Assembly (NCBI GenBank): GCA_030141605.1
Contig: JAQGDQ010000668.1
Span: forward strand, 1 to 57,790
Direction: 5' to 3'
DNA from: Tubiluchus corallicola
Lineage: Eukaryota > Priapulida > Priapulimorpha > Priapulimorphida > Tubiluchidae
DNA: 57,790 bases
In this document: positions 37,632 through 48,011 of the stretch, in pieces
Layout: the number at the start of each line of letters is the position of its first letter
Position numbering within the stretch: position 1 is the first letter of the stretch
Position numbers and translations under genes: made by a program
The notes under the pieces: generated by a model
Databases searched by the model: none
What the model was told of the DNA's origin: nothing
What the model saw: the letters and a program-made list of their open reading frames with translations, nothing else

Positions 37632-37995
37632 ATTGTTAAATGTCATTTGTGCCTAGGCAGCTCACGACACGCAGCTCGTCAGTCACGACAGGCAGCTCGT
37701 CAGTCACGACAGGCTGTTTATCAGTCACGACAGGCTGCTTATCAGTCACGACAGGCTGTTTATCAGTCACGACAGGCTGCTCGTCAGTCACGACAGGTTG
37801 CTCGTTAATAATTTTGTTTTTATCATTGCACAGGGAATGATAAACCCCGGTGAGCTAGTCACAGCAACACTAAAGAGAGAATTTGGAGAAGAGGCACTCA
37901 ATAGCCTAACAGCCACTGCAGAGGAAAAGAGCCGACTCGAGGAAGGGCTGTCAGAGCTGTTCAAAAAAGGCCACGAGGTCATTTATCATAATTAA
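34109..37995 (+). CDS. NUDT9: NUDT9-like ADP-ribose pyrophosphatase, C-terminally short
   Basis: NUDT9 hydrolyses ADP-ribose to AMP and ribose 5-phosphate; the human protein is mitochondrial. Five exons: 34109-34281, 35239-35340, 36100-36186, 36906-37017 and 37834-37995, all phase-compatible, 211 residues. Family features: [10 protein letters not shown] and [14 protein letters not shown] in the N-terminal domain, [33 protein letters not shown], then QWAIPGGMINPGE and the Nudix box [20 protein letters not shown] with the catalytic REFGEE intact, as in active NUDT9 rather than the altered box of vertebrate TRPM2. The reading stops with EVIYHN at 37995, where family members continue ~90 residues with a conserved GYVDDPRNTDNAW-type segment; no such exon was found downstream. 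The start is uncertain: an acceptor-like TTTGCAG just before 34094 is in frame, so an earlier exon (possibly ATG at about 33222) could exist. Confidence 0.88.
34311..34737 (+). mobile_element. tRNA-derived SINE with (ATT)n tail
   Basis: The head reads as a tRNA-like sequence: A-box TAGTCTAGTGGTAATGCG and B-box GTGAGTTCGAACC at polymerase III spacing. A tRNA-unrelated body follows (to about 34555), then a variable (ATT)n/(ATC)n tail from 34558 to 34736. It lies 29 bp after the NUDT9 exon 1 donor, same strand. It is a SINE rather than a functional tRNA because of the unrelated body and tail and poor acceptor pairing. Confidence 0.88.
35033..35148 (-). pseudogene. 5S rRNA-like sequence, probably pseudogene or 5S-derived SINE fragment
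   Basis: Reverse complement reads TCTACGGCCATATCACGTTG, GAAAACACTGGTTCTCGTCT, GATCACAGAAGTTAAGCAAC, then GGTTAGTACTTAGATGGGTG and GGGAATACCAGGTGCT, which matches animal 5S rRNA along its whole length, including the box A, intermediate element and box C promoter regions. The 3' strand of helix I, which should read about GTAGGC, is replaced by TGCGGGATGCCC, and no T-run terminator follows, so it is not expected to be a functional gene. Lies in NUDT9 intron 1, antisense. Confidence 0.88.
35381..35578. repeat. 33-bp minisatellite in NUDT9 intron 2
   Basis: Six copies of CACTTTTACACATTTAAGTA plus CGTTGGTTGATAG; the first four are identical, the last two carry single changes. 33 bp is a multiple of three, so both strands stay open, but this is an intron 40 bp after the exon 2 donor. 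Confidence 0.93.
35908..36328 (+). repeat. Pair of direct retroelement tails flanking NUDT9 exon 3
   Basis: The block GTAGGCCCTTTCACTA, TGAAACTATTGTAAATGTGT, GTGAAATAAATGACTTATGA occurs at about 35904-35976 and again at 36252-36325. Both copies are 5'-truncated and end in a short (TGACTTA) type tail, as expected for LINE or LINE-mobilised 3' ends. The 87-bp NUDT9 exon 3 (36100-36186) lies between them. Confidence 0.8.
37004..37108 (+). repeat. Triplicated 35-bp unit containing the NUDT9 exon 4 splice donor
   Basis: The unit GGGCAATACCCGGGGTATGT plus ATGTAACTATTGCTT occurs three times in tandem (period 35: 37004, 37039, 37074). The first copy contains the real exon end CCCGGG and donor GTATGT. 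The other two repeat the same donor inside the intron. Use of copy 2 or 3 would add 35 or 70 bases and hit an in-frame TAA just after the first donor. Confidence 0.93.
37594..37804. repeat. (GAT)n microsatellite and 21-bp minisatellite in NUDT9 intron 4
   Basis: (ATG)n/(GAT)n at about 37594-37630. From about 37660 to 37804 runs a 21-bp unit CAGTCACGACAGGCTGTTTAT, roughly seven copies, with GCAGCTCGT and GCTGCTTAT variants. Every unit carries ACAGGC, a CAG|G acceptor-like motif. The true acceptor GCACAG of exon 5 follows at 37833. Confidence 0.9.
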
Positions 37996-38297
37996 CCAAT
38001 GAATAAGTAGAAAAATTCTTGCTTCTGTATTTCATACATACTTCTATTATAGTATCTATTACTATTAGCGAGTATAATTGGGCAGCCAAAATCTCAATCA
38101 GTTTGATTAAGAATATAATTGCAATAGTCGATCTGTATCTCATAATAACTAGTAAAACGAAGTAGCTTTTTTATATATATGTTTGATAGCAATCTGTAGT
38201 TCTACCTGTATATAATTTTCTTTTTGTACTTGCTAACGTATGTAATATTAATTGCATATTTGCACAATAAATTGAATTTGATGAATATTTTCATATA

Positions 38298-38742
38298 CAG
38301 TAATCTCTGCATAACTCAAAAAAACTTTAATGATGACCGTTTTCCAGCGTAGAAACCCCCCCCCAGACGGCGAGCTAAATAGAAGGCAGAATTAACCCCT
38401 TCTATACATAAACGATGAGATTTGATGACAGTTACATAAAAAATAAGAAATTATGTAGTGAAAAACGATTTTTTATGTTACAAAAGGACACGTACAGAAC
38501 AATGTTAAACGATTTCTCTAGAGTATGAATTGCATTTTTGAGTTAGTGAAGTAAATTACATGTATTTTGATCAAATGGACCATAATTTTTTCTTTGAGTT
38601 AGACGAAATTTTGAGTTATATATATTGAGTTAAGCGATGTATTTGTGGGAAAATAAATGATTTCATCCCTTCTGTCGAATTTCTTTTTTTGACTTAGTCA
38701 AGAATTTGAGTTATGCGATTTTGAGTTACTTGGAGTTTACTG
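38298..38742. mobile_element. Tigger-type MITE, family C, copy 2
   Basis: Ends TA|CAGTAATCTCTGCATAACTC and, in reverse, TA|CAGTAAACTCCAAGTAACTC. Shares GGCGAGCTAAATAGAAGGCAG and repeated 'TTGAGTTA' subterminal motifs with the copy at 14185. It lies just downstream of the NUDT9 stop, where the missing 3' exon would be expected. Confidence 0.88.
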
Positions 38743-39027
38743 TATCAGGAATTTCATCATTGAGCACGTTTTACCTTTATTCCTACTTTTAGTTGTAATG
38801 AAGGATAGTTAAGTTAAACTATAATACAGTAAGTACATTTGGAAAGTGAGAATGTGTAGACGTCACTTATATCTAGCCTAATTTTCTTAGGATTCAGTTA
38901 GGCTTACGTCAAAGTAAATGTTCATTAAATACAGTTGATTACTAATAAAACACCTGCGGTAATCCACAGACAAGTCTTGATAAATAATTTATTTATTGAT
39001 GGGTTTAAATTAATTGATTTTATATTA

Positions 39028-39466
39028 CAGGGGCGGAACTAGGGGGGAGCGGGGGGGGGGGGGCGCCCCCCTGTCAAAATTTGCGCCCCCCCTGCAAAAT
39101 CGGACAAATAATTTTTTTGCAGTGAATATTGCAGTTCGCAGGTAATCATTTTCAATATGAATTAGAATTAGGTAAAAAAATGTTTGGTAGCTTCAGTGTA
39201 TTATTTTCTTAAAACTTGTGTGTGATAAATTTCTGTAAATAACAATTTAGTTAGAGGCACATTAATAACGTTAGGTTAACTGAGAGTTAATTTTCTCATT
39301 ATTGCTCTGTCCGCTACGCCGTCCTACACGCGCTAATTATAGGCCTGCATGCAGTATAAAAGGGTTAAAAATTGGCTTAACCATTATTTAACCACTTCGG
39401 ATACCTCGCCCCCCCCCCAGAAAATTTTTGCGGCCTCCCTGCTTGCCACATCTAGTTCCGGCCCTG
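39028..39466. mobile_element. hAT-like MITE with G/C-rich ends (439 bp)
   Basis: Terminal repeats CAGGGGCGGAACTAGG and, in reverse, CAGGGCCGGAACTAGA. Flanking 8 bp TTATATTA (39020-39027) and TTATATAG (39467-39474) match 7 of 8. Long runs of G (about 39050-39062) and C lie just inside both ends. No transposase. Confidence 0.88.
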
Positions 39467-39571
39467 TTATATAGGCCTAGGTGCTAAGGGCAGCCAATTT
39501 ATATTGTTAAATATATAGGCTCAGCTTCATAGAATCTCAGCATATACTAATGCATACCTTATACAAGTATA

Positions 39572-39572
39572 T

Positions 39573-39623
<51 letters not shown>

Positions 39624-40052
39624 TGTGTGTGTGTGTGTGTGCATGGGTGTATCAAGACGTTACGACGCCCTAGGCTGGCAGTTCAGTCCTACTCATCTCT
39701 GTTACTGTATTAATTATTTATATATAAAGCACCGTATGCAATTACTTGTGTGCGTGCGTGTTTGTGCGCATTATTTATATACAAACCTACATTATGTGTA
39801 TTATATAGATTAATTGCAAGGCACGTAAATGGGTGCAATTTTTAATGTGCCAAATCCGTCACCTCGCTTTGGAGTCAAATGACTAAGAAACTAATGACAG
39901 GGCCTTCAACAAAAGGAAAAGAAGGATCTCTCTCTCTCTCTCTCTTTGTCTCTCTTTCTCTCTCTTTCTCGCTCCCTCCCTCTCTATGTCCCTCTCTTTC
40001 TCTCTCCCTTCCTCTCTCCCTCTCTCTCTTTCTCTCCCTCTCTTTTTCTCTG
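39572..40052. repeat. (GT)n and CT-rich low-complexity tracts
   Basis: (GT)n with a few interruptions at about 39574-39641, followed after ordinary sequence by a C/T-only tract at about 39929-40050 (CTCT, CCCT, TTTC mixtures). No gene; the open frames here are simple-sequence artefacts. Confidence 0.9.
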
Positions 40053-40747
40053 AGAGGAAGAACAGTAAAATTTTACTTACAAGAAAGCTGAAGAAGTATT
40101 TACAAGTGCTTACAACTATTTTTCGTTTTCATGAAATGTTTTTAGTTTTTTCAAACTAATAATTGCTTTTAATTGAGATATTCTTCTTCTATTAAAAACG
40201 CAAAAGTGATTTTGGCTTATCAAAATTGCGCGTATGCCAATTATTACAGTCAAACGGCGGCTCAAAAGTGTTTTAATCATCCGCCATTTGATGCCGCCAG
40301 CATAGCCGCTATTAGCAAAAACGAAATACGTAATAATTGGCGTTTCGTCACTTCTTATTCCTACACTTTGCTGATAATATAAAGTAATTTACATTTTTGC
40401 TTAGTTGGTGAATAATGTAGTACGAATGATCTAATTATTTTTTCAAACTTTATGCAATGTTATTTAAACTTGTTTCAAACGACTTACAGTTATAATGGCT
40501 GCATCTAGCGGTCATCGCAGGAGTTTAAATTTACAAGTTTTATACAACATTACTGTCGATGCCAGCTCTGTGTGCAATAAGACAGTAAGAAAGTGATATA
40601 AACTTATAAAATGAATTTTTTAATTTTTTTGGAAATAGAGCTTTTTCTTGTGTTTTAAGCTCTGTTCTAGCTCAAAACTGTCTACATTTAATTTACTAAC
40701 AATATTTCTTGGTTTTTGTATTTCCAGTAACTGAATTTGTTATTTAG

Positions 40748-41781
40748 GTGAAGATTCCTGTGCAGGAGTTGATTGCAAAAACGGAGGCAGCTGCGCAGAC
40801 GAGATAGACAGTTTCTCATGTGTTTGTCAAACTGATTTCAGAGGCAAATATTGTGAAATAGGTAAGAATAGCTGATCAACTGTTCTAATTGACCATGGCT
40901 TTATGCAGTAAAATTGTAAGTTTATTCATTCTTTTTCACAGCATTTCAGAAACAGAGAGCTAGAATAATAAGTTAGTAAATAATAAGAGAGCTAGAATAA
41001 GACAATTGCAGTTAATAACCATGTCCAAAAGACTAATGCCAATACATTTATGGTGCTGTTGTATTGATAAAAGACAATTCTCCGTCAACTTTGCTATCCA
41101 GTAGTAAAATAAAATCTCAAATGTGATTTTTAGATATCAACGAGTGTTCAACTGGCTGCCATAATTGTGATCCAGTTTACGGTCTGTGTCATAACACACC
41201 TGGCAGTTTTACTTGCGAATGTGATGAGCAGTATTTTGGAGATGGCATTACATGTGAACGTAAGTACTAGAAAATTTGAGTTGATAAGTAGTGTAAATGG
41301 GGAAGATTTCCTAGCTCAGCAATTTTTGACTTTGAAGGAAATGAAAGCTCTTCGTAAAGGAAGTTTCCATGTTATTAATAGTGTTTCTATTATCAGCTGC
41401 TAAGTTAAGCTAATTTGGAAAAAGGTAGAATTAGATGTTAACATGCTAGTTTAGTATTCATTTTTGCAACTGCTAAGGTTTATCTATGACATTCGACTCC
41501 ACTTTGCAAATCTGTACAGATTTATGTTAATCATGTTTTATTTTTCAGGTGTTTTAAAAGGTGAATTCCAGCTGATTTCACAGAGTGCTGGAGTAACACC
41601 AAGCACACCGTCTCCTGCAGTAGGACGGAATTCAAAATTAAGCTGTCAATTTAAATGTATGCAACAAAGTTCATGTCAAGCGTTTAGTTATAACACTGAA
41701 ACTAATGAGTGTGAAACCTTTGAGAGTGAAAATGCGACTTTGCTGCATGATAATTGGGTGTATTACAAGAAAAATGACTAA
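40748..41781 (+). CDS. EGF / calcium-binding EGF / PAN-like protein, 3' exons
   Basis: Three exons with matching phases: 40748-40861, 41134-41259 and 41549-41781 (stop TAA). Exon 1 is a single EGF module (CAGVDCKNGGSCADE, FSCVCQTDFRGKYCE). Exon 2 is a calcium-binding EGF module beginning DINECSTGCHNC and ending FGDGITCE. Exon 3 is a C-terminal PAN/apple-like module with SCQFKCMQQSSCQAFSY, then NECETF and the end NWVYYKKND. Each module is encoded by its own symmetrical phase-1 exon, the hallmark of shuffled extracellular proteins. The product should be secreted or the ectodomain end of a secreted protein; signal peptide and earlier modules lie upstream and were not recognised. No known orthologue is named because the module order alone does not identify one. 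Confidence 0.85.
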
Positions 41782-41974
41782 GTAATGTTTAAGATTATTA
41801 AATAATGAAGGTGTTAATCAAGAGAGTAAAAACAAACCTAAATTGAATTGAGAACTGGCAATATGCAAGAGAAAGCGAATGAATGCATCTACATGTTTAG
41901 TGGTTTACTTTATTGTAACTTTTTGCTTTGCATTATCAGGCTTGTTGCAAAATGGTTTGCAATATAATATATAT

Positions 41975-42031
<57 letters not shown>

Positions 42032-45000
42032 CAGATAGATAGATATATACATATAGCGCGTGATATAGATACAGAAACAAATAGATAATCCACAAACCGT
42101 GAAAGGTAGGCTCATAATGTGTGGAATCTCTGAATATGCTTCAAACGTAAACAACGTCAATCTCATTTAAACTACTTACTGAACAGGGGAACTTAAAGAT
42201 TTTACATGCCGTTTAAAATACGTAGACAAGCGACACTAAAAGAGTGGTTTATTCCCTGAAATGTAAAAAAAACTAATTTTAAGAAAACGTGATCAAGTCT
42301 TTCAAGAAACTAAAATTTACTACAATTTAAACAGTCAGCAGTTTGAGTAACAACTGATGGTAAAAGTAATCAGTTATACCGTGAACGGTGTATTCTTAGT
42401 CAATTACGTTCAATTAATGCCATTATGAAAGAAATTTGACAAAAACTTGCAAAACTTGCAGTTTAACTGATGGTTATATATATGTATATATGACAATATA
42501 TATGCTAATAATAGTGCAGCATCTTTTACAGTGTTTTTGTGCTTGGCTTGTGTAAGCTATACTTATGCATTTCTACCTGAAAATATTTGTAGTTTAAAAC
42601 TGCATAACTATAAGTAATTTATGTTTTTCATACGATTGCAAGTAGTGCAATTACAGATTTGCATTGTTTTTTAACACGTCCCAAGGTGGCAGACAAAAAT
42701 TGCTAAGTCACCATAGCAACGCCCTCCTTTAGTAATTCCCAATGTGAGAAGCTACAGTAGGACCATGGACGTAGCAGCTGCGTGTCACAAACACCACGAC
42801 AACCAATTGTTCCAGCTAAGCTGTGGCTTGCTGCTGCGTGAAATTTTACACATTTGTTTTTAAAATATCATTAGCGCCCAGAACGTTATGATCTGCATTT
42901 GCATAAATAACATAATTATTCCGGTTGAATATTTCATTAGCTATATGAAGATGTTGGCTGTTTTTGTTTAAGTAGGCAAATAATTTAACTACTTGAGAAA
43001 AAACCGCCTCTACCCCATAAAAACGCTTCACTAATTTTACTAATACAATAATACAGCATAAAACACTTAATATATGTACTGAAAACATACAAAACCTAAA
43101 AATGATCTTGACACAAAAATGTGATCATTACAAAGACTAAAAATCCCTCTTAACAGATCCATTGGCTGTTTTTACCTGCAAAAAAGAACATTGTGTAATA
43201 AGTGAAATTTCTCAATGACCAGCAAGTAAATCCGGCACAACAATGAAACTTCTAATTGCACTGTTTGAAATCGCATGTATAGCAAAAACGTTACATTGTC
43301 GGAGTATACAATGTTTGTGAAGTATTTCATTTAAAGGAATATGTTTATTTTACTCAAAGTGTAACCGAGCAAACACTTGACAGAATTTGTAAAGAGAAAA
43401 TATTTGTAAAATGTGTACATTTGTTGCGCTTGACTAAACTGTACTTGAGTCATAGATGTAATATGGCTTGATTTGTTGCTTTATTTTGTTAAAAGCTCTT
43501 GTTCTATTTAAATCAGTTTTAATAAATGTATTTTTAAACGAAGTTAGAAGTTTGTCAGCTCTACAAACTGTAACACATTAGTAAAGTAATGCCTTAATTT
43601 ACGTATTATAGCTGGACAAGAATATTGCCTAATACATAATGAGCATGTAGATGTGCAATAGAGGACGTTGAGGAAAGCTAATTGAAAGCATTACCTTGTC
43701 AATGTTGCAGGGTTTATATGTATTTGTGAAATGATTTAGTCATATTTAATTTTCGTTCGACAGTGTAAAACAAATTCTTTCTTTGCAGATATTACTTATT
43801 TAATAAAGTACTTTAGTTCTTCAGTGATTTGCAGGCATTTACAACTGCATCACGTGACGAGATTAGCTGCCCAGAATATTGACTTTCAGTGCAAACGAAT
43901 GACTGTAAACCCCAAAAACAACAAACTTGAAAGGTAATTAATGTATAATAAACAAAGTATGTTGAACGTCATAGTAATATTTTACTTGTATTATATAATT
44001 TGTTTATTTTGCACTTAGTTAGTACAACACAATCATTTCATGTATACTTGACGAAGGGAACAGTAGAGTATGCTGATAAGCTAGTGGATATAATAAGCTA
44101 GTGGATTTTATTTAAGCAATAAATGAGTCAATAAATCGAAAAAATGTTACTAGTAACATATTAAACTTGAATGTGAAAAACAACAGCATGGTTGCAAAGG
44201 TAACGTGACTTTCTGACCGCACAACTTGAGACCTGAATGTGTGGATGTTGGTCGGATGTGGGAAATACAAGGCAGAAGATTAGACTCATAACAAGTAAAA
44301 AACTCAGACAAAAGAGGACAGCAGTAGATTACAAGGTGAGTACGATTCCAAATTACAGGAATTATAAAGATAGTAACGTCGATTACAAAAAAATAAGAAA
44401 TCGGAGGAAATTGAGAAAAACATAAACTTCATTGAGTTACATTTTGTATATTAAATTTCATTATAGTTTTATGTGCTATAATATAACGACAATAAATTGC
44501 TTATTCACTTTGCAACTGATTAGGGATGACAAGGGAAAAACGATGGACAGCAGGAAAATAAGGAAACTGAAAGCCAATTGAGTTTCTGAGGTTTTTGTTC
44601 TAACAAGCTGACCACATTTGTACAAAAATGTTGCAGTTTTGTTAAAAATATCAGGTTATTAGATTATTATTATTATATTGCCTAGGAGGAAGTGGCTAAA
44701 ATGGGATCAGGATGTAATCAAATTTTTAAAAAGAGGGTGCGAGATCTCAAAATGTCAGAGAATAAATTGAGGAACATTGAAGCTTGTATAGAATTAGACA
44801 AGAGAATTTCCTGGCGAACAGCAATTAAAATTCTTTACTGGTATAAGGCCGCATTTCCACTGTGCCCACGCAGACACGGAATTTCCTGTGGAACATTTTA
44901 TTGTTTCCATTGATACCGCACTCATTCCTTACAACACGTCATAAATGCGACAAAATTTTATTAACATAATTGTTCTTCACTCAAACTTAGTTCCTCTTTA

Positions 45001-45642
45001 TAATAGTTTTTATCCATTCTTTTTGGTTTCTTCTGCACAGTGAGGACATTCATTTTCTGACATTCCATAGTAACTGCAATAGCAAAAGTATATTTAAATG
45101 CAAGAAGTCCAAATTATAATAACATTCACTAAAACATGAGTCTAACAATACACAAGCAATACGTTTTTACTGAGCAAAAACCAAATGCATTCAGATGTAG
45201 TACTATTTCTCACATTTTGAAATGCAAAAGAAATACTGGTGAGTGTCTTCTCTTTCCTTTTGCAAACATGTTCATAATCTTGATGGGCATGTATTTGAAA
45301 AGTGTATAAAGGACTTATAAGGTCTAGTGAACTAAAATTGACAGCAGGCACTGTTATTAACCTTAAAATTTTTAAAACTTAAAAACTATTCGTCGTACAA
45401 AAAACACTTTAACTGCGGCCAGTAAAAAGCTGTAATGCTGTATGTAAGCAATTTTTGAATATTGAAATCTTGAGTTTAGAAATTTTAAAACAGAATTATT
45501 TGCCCTGAAAATGTACAGTTCATTTGAACTGGGATGGCAACCCCCCCGAAACGCTTCCGGATCACCTTAGTGACACAACTGTTATTGATGAAAACCAAGA
45601 TTTTTAACTGAAAAATCTAACTGAGAAGTCGGTTTAGTTTAG
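41782..45642. other. Long stretch without a recognised gene
   Basis: Contains (CA)n at about 41979-42019 followed by (TA)/(GATA) repeats. A short minus-strand open frame (43088-42846) starts with a hydrophobic stretch (FSVHILSVLCCIIVLV), but nothing else supports it. The N-terminal exons of the downstream metalloprotease (prodomain and the first part of the zinc site) should lie here or further left, and none could be recognised. Confidence 0.4.
42707..42720 (+). promoter_or_regulatory. RFX X-box-like motif
   Basis: GTCACCATAGCAAC fits the RFX X-box consensus GTNRCC-NN-RGYAAC at every fixed position. It sits ahead of ACCATGG at about 42761, in a locally GC-richer patch. No ciliary gene was recognised next to it, so function is open; a 14-bp motif can occur by chance. 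Confidence 0.35.
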
Positions 45643-46202
45643 GAATGGAACACGATGGCATAAACAACGATTGTGAAGACACCGGAAATAGCGTCATGTC
45701 ACCTCTAGTCCAGGCCACGTTTAGAGATTTCTACTGGTCAAAATGCGGTAACGAAGAGCTCAATGAATTTTTGCAGTAAGTGATGGGTTGTGCAAGTAAT
45801 AAATCTACAAAATTTGTGTAATAATGATTTCATTTTTACATTTCATTTGATTTGTCAATACACAATACACAATAAAAATATTACTTTTATTCAGTGGCCA
45901 TTATGTCAAGATTATTTTGCTTTCATTTTTAACAATATTGTAGAAAGGAATTTCGCCATAACAATAAAGTCTACGACGTTTTAAAAGCCAAAGAAACGAA
46001 AGTAACTGTATGTATAATTTCATGCTTCTGATCTTATTTATAATGCTATGACCGTTATTCTATCTGCAGAACTTTTAGTTGTTCGAACGACAGCCCGTTT
46101 CAGCAAAAATGGCCACGGATTCCAGAATTCGCGGGAACAAAATACACCATGGATGATCAATGTGGATTCGAATTCGGTGCTGAGTTTACAGTATGTCATG
46201 CG
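45643..46202 (+). CDS. ADAMTS-type reprolysin metalloprotease, two exons (partial)
   Basis: Exons 45643-45775 and 46070-46202 (alternative end 46189) join in phase. The first begins GMEHDG, the end of the HExxHxxGxxH zinc site with its third His, followed by CEDTGNSVMSPLV (the Met-turn) and WSKCGNEELNEFLQ, the usual close of the ADAMTS catalytic domain. The second continues SCSNDSPFQQKWP and AGTKYTMDDQCGFEFG, the start of the disintegrin-like domain. The protein would be a secreted zinc endopeptidase acting on extracellular matrix or similar substrates. The HExxH exon upstream and the TSP repeats downstream are not seen in the window, so this may be the middle of a gene with very long introns or a relic. 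The large trinucleotide tract lies 0.7 kb after the last exon. Confidence 0.8.
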
Positions 46203-46926
46203 GTACGTTAAATTTTACTTGCCACTTATGAAAACCTATTACAAACTCATCTTTTAGTGGTTGAAACCATGTTTAGTAGAAAGACTTAAGTACAGGGGTG
46301 TCGTGCACCAAAACAAATTATGGGGGGCCCGCCTGTATATAATGGCCGAACTTAACTGTTTAAAAAACGTGCAATTTTGAATTCTCTCACCAGTATTTTG
46401 CGTGCAAGAAAAACGATTTATTTACTCCCAACTGGCATTTAACTTAAAGCTATAGCTACAGAAATTTAATTAAAATTAAAAATTACTTGACTGTTGATAA
46501 TGACTAAATTTTTCCTAAGTGTAAGGAGTCACACCACAATTTAATCAGAGAGAATCGGCTTTCTAATCCAGCTAACACTGCAAGTGTTTATATAGGAAAG
46601 GGGGACGCAATATCATTGGTCCAGTGCAAGGGGCCAATGGCCAATTACCTAGCGGCATAGCCACGAGAGCAGAGGATAATCAATGCAACAATTAGACATT
46701 AGATTATACATGTCATAAATGTCAATAATCATACCTATGTGTATGTATAATCGCATATCATGCTACAGTGGGAGATTTCACCGTTCCTCTACTTGTTACA
46801 GTTTAATAGTTGAACTACAACATGGGAGTCTTCATACACAGTAGATATGGTTCATCTAAGCTAAAACCTATGCATTCTTACTGTATTTTTCCATTAAGTG
46901 GGCTCATAAATGTTGGTGACAAAATC

Positions 46927-46927
<1 letters not shown>
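46203..46927. other. Intergenic or intronic sequence with a hAT-like terminus
   Basis: CAGGGGTGTCGTGCAC at about 46294 resembles a hAT end, but no inverted partner or duplication was found. The rest is ordinary AT-rich sequence leading into the triplet tract. Confidence 0.4.

Positions 46928-48011
<1,084 letters not shown>

Noticed and set aside
40173-40382. 69-codon frame (NAKVILAYQNCAYANYYSQT) ahead of the EGF exons
   Set aside because: No signal peptide, splice donor or known domain; its end is a stop codon rather than a junction to exon 40748.
43834-43935. Possible exon reading HLQLHHVTRLAAQNIDFQCK with TTTGCAG acceptor and AG|GTAATT donor
   Set aside because: Splice signals fit, but no family was recognised and it does not connect in sense or phase to neighbouring exons; kept only as a candidate.
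45944-46007. Possible extra metalloprotease exon reading KEFRHNNKVYDVLKAKE
   Set aside because: It has an acceptor and donor, but including it breaks phase with the next exon, whereas 45775 joins 46070 directly in phase and restores the ADAMTS family sequence.
46294-46700. Further hAT element starting CAGGGGTGTCGTGCAC
   Set aside because: No matching inverted end or target-site duplication could be found.
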